Source of the DNA: Monocercomonoides exilis
Taxonomy: Eukaryota; Preaxostyla; Oxymonadida; Polymastigidae
Length of the DNA stretch: 64,000 nt
Direction of reading: 5' to 3'
NCBI GenBank assembly: GCA_001643675.2
Contig: LSRY02000018.1
Coordinates: 1 to 64,000 of the forward strand
Both the position numbers and the translations under genes were made by a program. The notes under the pieces were generated by a model that worked only from the letters and a program-made list of their open reading frames with translations, searched no databases and was not told the DNA's origin. Of this stretch, positions 54,395 to 64,000 are shown in pieces. Numbering within the stretch: position 1 is the first letter of the stretch; each line of letters starts with the position of its first letter.

Positions 54395-57300
54395 TCATTT
54401 ATCATCATCATCATCATCATCATTGTTATCATCCTTCTCAGCAATCTCCATTGAACATTCATGTTTCTCTGCAACAGTTGCTTCATCATCTTTCCCATCC
54501 ACATTCTCATTTTTATCCTTCTCCTTCTCCTTCTTCTCCTTTTCCTTTCCTTTCTCCTTTTCCTTTCCTTTCTCCTTTTCCTTCTCCTCCTCCTCCTCTC
54601 TGCTGCTCTCCTCCTTCACATTTTCAAACACATTCGCCATCACACTCAGCATCTGCACACCCGCCCCCGTCGCCTCTCTTATCCGACCCCCCAAAAACAC
54701 CTCTTCTCCATCAGACACTTTCTTCCAGAACTCCCTGTTCGAATTGATGCACGTCGTGTTCCTCAGATCCCTCCGCACCATCGGAGACACCGCATCCGCC
54801 ACTGGACCCAGCAGAAAGTCAATGTAACCCATCTGCGAATCAGCCACCATCCTGTCAGACGCATCTGCCCTGTTCATAAACTTGCTGATTGGCATTCCCC
54901 GCGCTTTCTCTCTGTCTCCTTGGCTGAAAAACTCGCTCACAATGCCCAGTGTTGCTTGTCGTGCTAAGGGGAATGGGCGGCATTGATTGCCCATGTCAGC
55001 AAAGACAATAAGACCTTGTAGGAAGAGAAGCCGATCGCTTTCGCTGTTCGCGATGTCGAGGGTGGAGAGGAAGGGGAGCTGGTGCAGCTGATCTTCTGAA
55101 GAAGAAGAGGAAGACGATGATGACGGAGAAACTGGTGGCTGTTCACGTTTTGCCTCAGGATGTGCATTCTGCTGTTGTTCTGAAGCAGCAGAAGAAGAAG
55201 ATACCTCCTTCGCAGACTCTTTCTGCTCCTCTGTCTGCTTCACACTCTGCGGATTTGGAATAATACGAGCTCTCAGCTCCTTCAGCAGTGTGAAGTAGAG
55301 AATTCCCGCATCTGTGGCAAGTATCATCTCAGTGAAGAACCTCCGGAAGATTGCCTTGTGCTGCTCGCTGAATGACGCTGTGAAGTCGCACGATGGATAG
55401 CGTCTGAGGATAGCGAGCCCTGTGTATGCGTGGAAGTTCTCCAGCACGGAGCGGTAGTTGTAGTGGTACGAAAGCGGGTGGTTTGTCGAGTTTAAGAACG
55501 CATTGCTCACACCCGGGTGCGATAGATCGTGGCAGCACGCAGCCACAAGCGCAGTGAAGAGTTCGATAGGTGAGAAGGCAGAGAACACTCTCTCTTTGTC
55601 CAGCAGTAGCAGCCACAAAAGAAGAGCAGCCACGTCTGAAGCATGAGTGGAGGTATGATACTGCACCCTCATGTTGTACATGCCATCAGCACGAAGCAGA
55701 AATTCATGCAGTTTCTTCTTGTTCACACCCAATTTATCAACCAGCCCCACTTTGTTCAGCACCCAATAGCCACACAAGGCAGTTGCATGTCCTCCCGTGG
55801 CTACTGACATCTTAAAGGCATCAAAATCAATCGTGTCTGCCAGCCGCAGTTGCTCAACAGCCCTTTCCACATCAATGAAAGGGAAGTAAGGAACAGATGG
55901 GAGAAGACAACGGGACTCTTCTTCAGAAAGGAAAGGATATTTTTTGTGGAGAGACTCTGGAGAAGGATGCGGTACATGATCAAACAAGAAAGACAAGTCA
56001 GTTATCTGTTGGCCACTGAGTGGCTTCAGCTGGGAGATCTGGTTGATGTGAGGGAGAGGAAGTGGGAGAGGAAGAGGAGAATGAACAGGGCGGATGTGGA
56101 GGCTCATGTCAGCGTGTGGGTGAGAGTGAAGATGTGACTGAGGAAGAGTCGGCGTTTGACTGTGCATGTTTGGATTGGCAGATGAAACAGAAGACGTGCG
56201 CATCAATGAAGAAGTCGAGACAACTGATTCATCAAGCCCTTTGCCCTGTTTCTCCCCATCTCCATTCATACTGCCCCCAATTCCTGATTGCTTGTCCACA
56301 GAAACGATTTCCTCAGCATCTGCTCCTTCCAACGCCTTTGCAAGCTGCTCCGAAGACAAACGCATCACTCGCCTCTTTCTGCGCGGAAATCGCAGACTGG
56401 AGAACATGTTGGCCTGCGACAGAGGAAGCGTTCCATTGCTTCTGCTTCTGTTGTTGCTGTAACCGTTGCTGTTATTGTTGCCGTTGCTTTGACTGCTCGC
56501 ATTGCTTTCATTTGTGCCGATGCGAGTGAGTCTATGCAGTCTGCTGGTGTTTGTGCTGGCAGAAGAGAGGAGAGAGTTTGTTGAGGTCTGCCTCATCATC
56601 ATCTTCTTGATCTGTGAATGGGCATACTTTCCTATTTTATGTGCGGAAAAGATGCTGCTGTCTTGTTCTATTCGCCCTGCTTTCCTCATTTTGCGCAGAT
56701 TCTTCAGAAAGATGCTGTTGTTGAGCTTTGTGATTTCATCATGGCTTTCTTCGCTTTCGCACATTTGCCTCTCTTTCTTCATCCTCTCCAGCACATGCAA
56801 CGTATGTCTGCTGTAATCCTTTGGTGCAATTTTCATCTTCCTTTCCATTGAACTTCCCTTCCTCCGCATCAGACTCATACTTTGATACGGCTCATGTTTT
56901 TTAATCCATTTGGAATGTTTGACAAAATGTGTCCATCTCCTTCTTTGTTTTATTGCGTCTGCTGTTTTTGGATTATTAACAGCAAGTTTATTTGAATGAG
57001 CTGATGTTGTTAGCTGCTTGAACTTCGAAAGCATTCTGTTATTTTCTCTGCGAAGGATGTTTTTGGTTGTCTGTACGTGTTTGTTGAACAGGAGCTGCTC
57101 ATATTTGTTAAGCGAGTAATGAGACAAGCTGTTATTATTATTGTTATTATTAGTATTATTGTTATTAGACTTCTCTTGAATATTCTGCTTCTTCACAGAA
57201 ACAGAAGAAGATGTAGAAGAAGAAGAAGAAGATGATGATGATGAACCATCTGCGGTTTGTGTTTCACAAACATCATTCAATTGATCAGGTTGTTCTTCAA

Positions 57301-60300
57301 TGATTGCCTTGCCAGAAGCAGGAAGCGAACGTCTTTTTGTCTTCGGATGTGTTTTATTTGAAATCAGAGGAAGAAAAGTTGAAATAGAATGCCTTGCTTT
57401 CTTACGAGGCACCACAGTAACATTTCCATTGCTCGATATGAGCAAAGAAGAGGAAGAAGAAGAAGAGGAGGAGAAAGAAGAAGATTGTGGAGCGGAAGAA
57501 GAAGAATTAGAAGCATTTCGTGTTTGTTTCAGAATGTGTTGTGCAGCCTGATAAGAATCTGGATGAGCAGCAGAAGAAAAGACAGATGACGATGCAGATG
57601 AACCAAGCTCCAACTGCGGTGAAATGGCTGGGTTTGAATGAGTTGACATACAACCAGACAAAACGGAGGAGGAAGAAGAAGCAGAAGAAGAAGCAAAAGT
57701 TGAAGAAGGCTGAGAAGAAGCGTTGTGAAGAGAATGGGCAGAGGAAGAGGAGTAGGAATCGAAGACACACAGATCAGCATCAGAAGCAGAAGGAGAAGCA
57801 GAAGAAGGGATAGATGAATGAGAAGAGGAGAAAGAAGAGGAAACAAGAGAGGTGATGGAAGAAGAAGAAGCAGAAGAAGCAGCAGTAGCATTTGTTGTAT
57901 TTATCACTGTTTTATTTGCTTCTTCACTTGTCTTCATCATCGGCAGCATCATCGCATTTCCTCTTCCTCTTCCTCTTTCTCTCTCCTCCGATTTCAGCCT
58001 CAGCTGCTCCATCAGATGCAGATCAAAGGGAACAATTAGATCTCCCTTGAATGTGGTGAGCGGGGTTGTGCAGTCAGGCAGAATAAGCTCGTAATTGAAA
58101 CCAACCGAAGCCAGCTGGCTCCTCCAGAAGAACTTGTGGTCGAAGGAGGTTCGGAGAATGTGGTTTTGTTTTCCCCGATGCTGTTTTGTTTGTTCATTCG
58201 ATTTATTGTTTGGTTTATTTTTTGTTTCTTCATTGAATTTTGAGTTTGATTTATCTTCTGAATCTTCTGTGGATTTATCATTTGCTTTATCTTTTGCTTC
58301 TTCATTGCTATTTTGTTTGCATTTCTTCCATTGATGAGCATATTGAAGATAATCCCTGTGTCTGAAGGGGAAGGGGGAAGCATAGTCAAAAGCAGAGAAC
58401 ACAAGAGAAGATACACTTATCCAATTTCTATAAGATTTGTATTGAACTTCTTCACTTCTTTCATTTCTTTCCTTCTTTTCCTTCTTCTCTCGCCTTTTCA
58501 CACTGTTTTTGACCCTCAAATGATTTAAAAGATTATTTTCATTGAAAGAAAAACAAGATGAAATCGATCCAGCTGGTTTTGAGGCTGTGGAAGCAGAAAG
58601 CACTTGGAATGAATGAGAATCAGCTGAAGAGCAGCGAACGAGAGAAGAGAAAGGAGAAGCAGGGGCAGTTTGAGAAAGGGAAAGGGAAAGAGAAAGAGCT
58701 GTGGAAAGAGAAGGAGAAAGAGAAGGAGAAAAAGAAGGAGAAAGAGAAGGGGAAAGGTTATCATCAAGCAATTCACAGGAATCAGTGTGGTGAGGGGATA
58801 TGCAAGTGCTAAGGGATTCATTGGAGCAGAGGAGGGCAGAAGAAGAGGAAGGAGACAGACGAAGAGGAAGAGGATGGAATGATTTGTGTGTGTGCGTGTT
58901 GGTTGGATGGTTGTGAGGGTGAGAAGAGGAGGAGGAAGAAGAAGAGGAGGAAGAGGAAGAGGAAGAGGAAGAAGAAGAAGAAGCAATAGCAGTAGAAATA
59001 TCGTGAGATGATTCAATAGAATGCGAAGAGAGGAGAATGGAGTGAGCAGAAGGTGACAAACACGCACTGGATGAGACAGAATCAATAGCCCATTCAGAAA
59101 ATGACTCAGAAAGAGAAGAAGAAGAAGAAGAAGAAGAAGAAGAAGAAGAAGAAGAAGAATGAGTATTAGCAGCTATAGTGGCTGAGGAGTAGGTGTATGT
59201 GATGGAGCCAGCAGATATGGCGGTGCTGGCATCAGAAAGAGCATCCAATTCTTTGGATGCGACTGAATGGTGTCTTTTGGAAGAAACAATGAAATTTTCT
59301 GGTTTTGGGGAAATTTCTTCTAAATCTTCTTTTTCTTTTTCTTCCTTTTCTCTTTCTCTTTCTCTTTCTTCTTTTTCTTTTTCATTTTTCATTTCAATTT
59401 GTTTCTTCCTTTTTTGCTCAATAAGAGAATGTTTATTGAAATGTGTGTGCTTGTCACGTGGATTTAAGTGAATGCTGCCAGTTGGATGATTACTGTGTGA
59501 TCTACGAACAATCAGATGATGAAGATGAGAAGAAGAAGAAGAAGAAGAAGAAGAAGAAGAAAGAGAAGAAGAAGAAGAAGAAGAAGGTGAATGTGAAGGA
59601 GAAAGAGAACAAGAATTTGAAAGAGAAGAAGAAAGTGATTTAGAATGTGTAAGTGAATGAGAAGAAGAAGAAGAATGAGTATGAGAATGAGTCTGAATAT
59701 GATGTCTGCTTATCTTTCTATTTGAATGCCTTCTTCTTCTTCTTCTTCTATTTTTGCTATGTTTGTCATGTTTTCTATGTTTTCTATGTTTATTTTGTTC
59801 ATTTTGTTCATTTTCTCTTTGCCTCCTTCTTCTTTTTGTGTGTTGATTAAGAAGATATTCAGAATTTTCACCTTTTTCTTCTTTTTCTTTTTCTTCGTTT
59901 GAATAAGATGGATGGATATATATTGTGCTTGTTGGTTCTTTTGGCGTTTGAAACTCTTCTATTTTATCTTTCTCTTTCTCTTTCTCTTTCTCTTTCTCTT
60001 TCTCTTTCTCTTTCTCTTTTTCAATTTCTTTATCTTTTTCTTCTCCTTTCTCTATTTCTTTCCCTTCTTCTTCCTCTTCTTCCTCTTTCTCCTCTTTCCC
60101 CTCTTCTTTCCCTTTTAATCCTTCCTCTTCCATTTGTTTTCCCTTTTGTTTCATTTTCCCCTCAATCATCTCATTCATTTCATCTTCTTTCTTCATTTGA
60201 GCATCTTTCTCTTCTCCTTCTGTTATATTAACAGTTTGTGTTGAGCAATCTGTAGATGTTATATTCATAGACATTGGAGTTATTTGAGAAGAGGAAGAGG

Positions 60301-61223
60301 AAGAAGATAGAGAAAGAGAAGGAGGAGGAGAGGAAGAAGAGGAAGAAGAAGATGATGATGAAAAATCAATTTGCTTTGAAGAATTTGAAGAATTTGAAGA
60401 ATTTGAAGAAGAAGAAGAAGAAGAAGACGATGATGAAATAAGAGGAGAAGGACGAGGAAGAGAAGGATAAGGTTTTGAGAAGAAGGAAGAGGAAGGAGAA
60501 GAAAGAAGAGAGAGAGAAAAGGAAGGAGAGCCAAGAGGAGTTGGAGAAGAGGAATTTTGATGAGAAGAAGAAGAAGAAGAAGAAGAAGAGAAAGGGAAAG
60601 AGGAAGAAGAAGCTATAGGCAAAGAAGAAGAGGAAGAAGAAATTTCCATGTAAGCCAAATAATTTTCTATGCCCTCTTTCAGATAATTTGACAGAAGAGA
60701 AGTGATACCATCACCTGGAAGAGGAAATGATGAGGTAAAATTCATTTTTTCTTTGGAGTTTCGAAGAGAAAGAGAAAAAGGAGAAGAAGAGGAAGAAGAT
60801 GAAGAAGATGAAGATGAAGAAGAAGGAGAAGAGGAAGAGGAAGGAGAAGGAGAAGAAAGTGTTAATGATGAAGTGAAATCAGTTGTTGTTTCTTCTTCCT
60901 TTCCTTTTCCTTTCTCTTTCTCTTCTCTTCCATCTTCCCTTTCCCCTTCTCTTGCTTCTCCTCTTCCTCTTCTCCCTTCTTCTTCTCTTCCTCCTCCTCT
61001 CCCCTTGTTATTCCTCTCCATAATCTCGATCATCCATTTCCTCCAGCTGATCTGGCTCAAATACAACATGTTATCTTCCTTTGTGTCAACTCCAAGGGCA
61101 GATGGAAGAAGAGACCGAATAAAAACATCAGAAAGGATGGGCATGGAGAGATTGAGAGGGAGAAAACGATGGAGTGAGAAGAGATGCTTGGAAGGAGAGG
61201 GGGAAGAGGGGGAAGAGGAAGAG

Positions 61224-61255
<32 letters not shown>

Positions 61256-64000
61256 AGAGGAAGAAGAAGAGGAAGAGGAAGAAGAAGAAGAAGAGGAAGA
61301 AGAAGAGGAAGAAGAAGAGGAGGAAGAAGAGGAATGAGAGGAAGAAGAAGAATGAAAAGGAAGAAGAAGAGGAAGAGAAGGAGGTGGGGGCAAGGAGAGG
61401 GAGGAGAAAGGGAGAGGGAGAAGAGAAGAAGAAGAAGAAGAAGAAGAAGAAGAAGAAGAAGAAGAAGAAGAAGAAGAAGAAGAAGAAGAAGAAGAAGCCG
61501 TTGAATGAAAAGGCAAAGAAGATAAAAGATTAGCAGATCTTATGATATTCTTCATGGAAGAAGAAGGAGAAGGAGAAGAAGATGAAATTTCATTGATGAA
61601 ATTTTCTTTCTCTTCTTTTTCATTTTTGTTTATTTTGATGAGAAGAAGATGTTTATGAGGGGAAAGAGAAGAAGAAGAAGAAAGGGAAGAAGAAGAAGAA
61701 AGGGAAGAAGAAGAAAGGGAGGAAGAAGAAGAGGAAGAAGAAGGAGAAGAAGAAGAAATATCAACAAAAGAAGAGGAAATAAAAGGAAGAAGAGAAGGTA
61801 GGAGAGGAATGGGATAAAGAGGATGCAGATCAACAAGAGGAAAAGAAGGTTTTTCTTGTTGTTGAGAAGAAGGAGAAGGAGAAGGAGAAGGAGAGGAAGA
61901 AGAGGAAGAGGAAGAAGAAAACAAAGAAGAGGAAGGGAAAGAAGAAGGGAAAGAAGAAGAAGAAGAAGAAGAAGAGGAGGAGGAGGAAGGAGAAAATGAA
62001 AATGAAAATGAAGAAGAATTTGAAGAGGAAGAAGAGTAGGAGGAAGAAGTTTGAGGGGCAGTATGATAAACAGAAAGAGAGCTAATGATTTGAGGGGTAG
62101 AAACAGCAGAAGAAGGGAAATGTGATTGAGATGGAGAAATTGAATGAACACGAGGAGAAGAGGAAGAGGAAGAAGAAGAGAAGGAAGAAGAAGGGGTAGA
62201 AGAAGAAGAAGAAGAAGAAGAAATGGAAGAAAGATGAGCAATTGGGAGAGAAGAAGCAGATGGAAGAGAAAGAGAAGGAGGAATAAACGAAGAATTAAAT
62301 GAAGCTCTTTTTGCATTTGAAAGTTTCAAATTTTGATTATTTGACATTATTTTCATGTCATTTTCAGTTTTCAACGAACTGTCATGTTCTACAATTCTTA
62401 TTTTAGCCATTTCATTTCCTTTTTCTAATTCATTATTAACATCATCACCTTTATCATCATCATCATCTTCTTCTTCTTCATCATATAAACCCGAAAAGTT
62501 ACCAGAAGAATTTAACTCATCCAAATTCCTGTCATTTTGCTCAGAAATGACAGGCAAATCAGAATTTGACATGAACGAAGGGAAATTCTGTGATGGCGAA
62601 GAAATCAATTCTTCTATTCTTCTATTGCCATCTTCTTCTTCATAATCTTCATCAATTTCTTCTTTTCTCCCTTCTTCTTCTTCATATTCTTCCTTCTCCT
62701 TCTCCTTCTCTATTTCTTTTTCTTTCTTCTTTTCCTTCTTCCTCTTCCAATTCATCTTATTCATTCCATTCACTTCTGACTCACTTTCTGTATCTGTTGC
62801 ATATGTAACATCATCCCCCAACTGCAACACCAAACTGCAATCCTTCTTTAATTGTGCAGATTTTGACATGTCTTGCATGTTTTGATGTTCCTGTTTAGGC
62901 ACTGGATACTTCATGTCACCGTCGCTCTCATAGCAGAGCTCGGAATCGTCAGCAGTGTTTTGATGTTCTTGTTTAAGCACTTCATGATTGTTACAATTAT
63001 CATTATCATAACTATTATTATTATTGTCATTAGTTTTATTATTCTTCTCTATGTTCTTATGCAATCCTTTCTTTTTCATAGAATGCATGCTTCTTTTGCC
63101 TGATGGATGATGACTAGAAGAAGAATTAGAAGAAGAAGAAGAAGAAGAATTTAAAGAAGAAGAATTTGAAGAGGAAGAAGAGGCAGAAGAAGCAGAATGA
63201 ACAAGATGATGTGAAATTTGTGTTGTTTTAGGGGAAAACTCATCAGAAGAAGAAGAAGAATTAGAATTATCACAAATATCAGTTGAATATCTTGTTAACG
63301 AAATCACTTGAACATTTAGAACATTATCATTCTTTTCTCCTTTTTCTTCTCTTTCTTCTTCTTTTATTTCTTTCATAATTTGATTGACTTCTCTTTCTTC
63401 CTCTTTCTTTCCTTCTTCTCTTTCTCTTTCTCCTCTTCTTTCTCCTTCTCTTCCTCCTTCTCCCTCTTTCCCATTCCCTTTCCCATTCATCCCCCCACTC
63501 AATGAAGAGCATCTATGAATCGAAGAGAAAGAAGGGTGATTTTTGAGAGAAGGGGCAATTTGAGAAGGAAGAGGAGAGGAAGAAGGAAGAAGAGAAGAAA
63601 GACACAAAGAAGAAGAGGAGAAAATGGATTGACGAGGAGAAAGAGAAGAGGAAGAGGAAGAAGAAGAAGAAGAAGAAGAAGAAGAGGAGGAGGAGGAGGA
63701 GGAAGAAGATGATGATGAAATTGAAGGTAAATAATGAGGTACAGAAGAAGAATGAGAAGAAGAAGAAGAAGAAGAGGAAGAAGAAGAGAAGGAAAGCAAA
63801 GGAAGTTGAGGGGTAGAAGCATAAATTGAACGTTTTTGAATGGAATTTTTGTGTTTGGAATGCAAGTTGTAATGCTGGTGATGATGTTGAGAAGAAGAAG
63901 GAGAAGAAGAAATGTGATGATGTTTATGTGAACGAGTTGAAGGAGAATGAGAATGCGAAACAGAAGAGGAAGAGGAAGAAGAAGAAGAAGAAGAAGAAGA
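54395..64000 (-). CDS. Class I cyclic-nucleotide phosphodiesterase fused to giant low-complexity region (5' partial)
   Basis: It hydrolyses cyclic nucleotides to 5'-monophosphates. The frame is open from the window end to TGA at 54395, so the start lies beyond 64000; more than 3,200 residues are visible. The catalytic domain is at about 54700-55900: YHTSTHASDV (general-acid His), HDLSHPG matching the PDEase signature HDxxHxG, ATDAGILYF, and QGDREKARGMPIS followed by DSQMGYIDF with the purine-binding Gln. The upstream 2,700 residues are almost all low complexity (Ser runs, Glu/Lys blocks, an Asn run near 57140) plus a basic segment near 56850-57100. No membrane segment, GAF or PAS domain was recognised. 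The C-terminal tail is Lys/Glu then poly-Asp. It is expected to terminate cAMP or cGMP signals. Despite simple repeats prone to slippage, no in-frame stop of any type occurs. Antisense Glu-rich frames are shadows. Confidence 0.88.
57141..57172 (-). repeat. Asn-codon triplet tract in the phosphodiesterase gene
   Basis: A TTA/TTG/TTATTG triplet run on the plus strand gives AAT/AAC codons on the sense strand, an Asn homopolymer interrupted by one Thr. Confidence 0.7.
59107..59157 (-). repeat. (GAA)n triplet tract encoding poly-Ser
   Basis: About seventeen triplets, read TCT/TCA on the sense strand, give Ser inside the phosphodiesterase low-complexity region. Confidence 0.85.
59965..60022 (-). 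repeat. (TTTCTC)n hexamer tract encoding Glu-Lys repeats
   Basis: The sense strand reads GAGAAA repeats, giving alternating Glu and Lys. It is one of several EK blocks in the phosphodiesterase N-terminal region and would form a charged helix or disordered linker. Confidence 0.85.
61170..61497 (-). repeat. Long (GAA/GAG)n tracts encoding two poly-Ser runs
   Basis: Two purine-only blocks, 61200-61335 and 61420-61496, give Ser runs of about 40 and 25 residues on the sense strand. Plus-strand frames here read as poly-Glu, poly-Lys or poly-Arg and are shadows. Repeat number in assembly is unreliable. Confidence 0.88.

Noticed and set aside
60702-61533. Long plus-strand poly-Glu, poly-Lys and poly-Arg frames.
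   Set aside because: They are antisense shadows of poly-Ser codons in the phosphodiesterase gene, carried only by GAA/GAG repeats.
1-64000. General reassignment of TAA/TAG to Gln, as in Streblomastix.
   Set aside because: The long intact genes and the spliced vWA and SRP54 genes use only CAA/CAG for Gln and end at TAG or TGA, so a standard code fits them best.
1-64000. CRISPR arrays, rRNA genes and bacterial operon signals.
   Set aside because: No spaced direct repeats of that type, no rRNA-like conserved blocks and no ribosome-binding sites; the window is clearly eukaryotic nuclear DNA.

Overview
The window looks like nuclear DNA of an anaerobic protist, most likely an oxymonad close to Monocercomonoides. 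Four things point there: AT-rich intergenic DNA (estimated by eye), many short GT-AG introns, giant parallel beta-helix membrane proteins carrying a kinase-like tail, and two copies of a two-exon ~420-residue family that I recall as strongly expanded in Monocercomonoides. The species call rests on memory of those families, not on a search. The genes read as a normal eukaryotic repertoire: SRP54, a UAS/UBX protein, an SR splicing factor, a cyclic-nucleotide phosphodiesterase, a copine-type vWA protein and a TRAFD1-type zinc-finger protein.

Layout. 0.7-4.3 kb (+): a ubiquitin-specific protease (USP) locus with recognisable Cys and His boxes, broken by in-frame stops. 5.0-11.4 kb (+): poorly resolved exons and a Ser/Glu-rich reading frame that also carries in-frame stops. 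12.9-13.6 kb: a large near-perfect hairpin. 14.4-23.5 kb (-): one 3,020-residue beta-helix receptor-like protein with a degenerate kinase tail. 24.9-27.0 kb (+): SRP54 in four exons. 27.5-29.3 kb (+): UAS/UBX protein in five exons. 30.0-32.3 kb (+): a smaller beta-helix membrane protein. 33.1-35.4 kb (+): zinc-finger protein in four exons. 36.6-38.8 kb (-): copine-type vWA protein in ten tiny exons. 39.9-41.2 kb (-) and 43.9-45.2 kb (+): two divergently oriented paralogs flanking a broken coding region. 46.1-49.6 kb (-): two helical-repeat-like proteins. 50.2-51.3 kb: a long poly(A) tract with a GC-rich island, then an imperfect inverted duplication. 51.9-53.2 kb (+): SR protein in four exons. 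54.4 kb to the window end (-): a phosphodiesterase fused to more than 2,700 residues of low-complexity sequence, running off the window.

The spliced models were built by hand from protein-family continuity plus GT-AG sites, and each stays in frame. Across 26 resolved introns the 5' splice site is mostly GTTTG or GTGTG. The main puzzle is the contrast between two very long ORFs with no internal stop of any kind and several other loci whose frame continues through TAA, TAG or TGA where Gln or Arg would fit. The simplest reading is decayed genes under C-to-T mutation, but recoding, editing or unusual splicing is not excluded. No tRNA, rRNA or CRISPR was seen.
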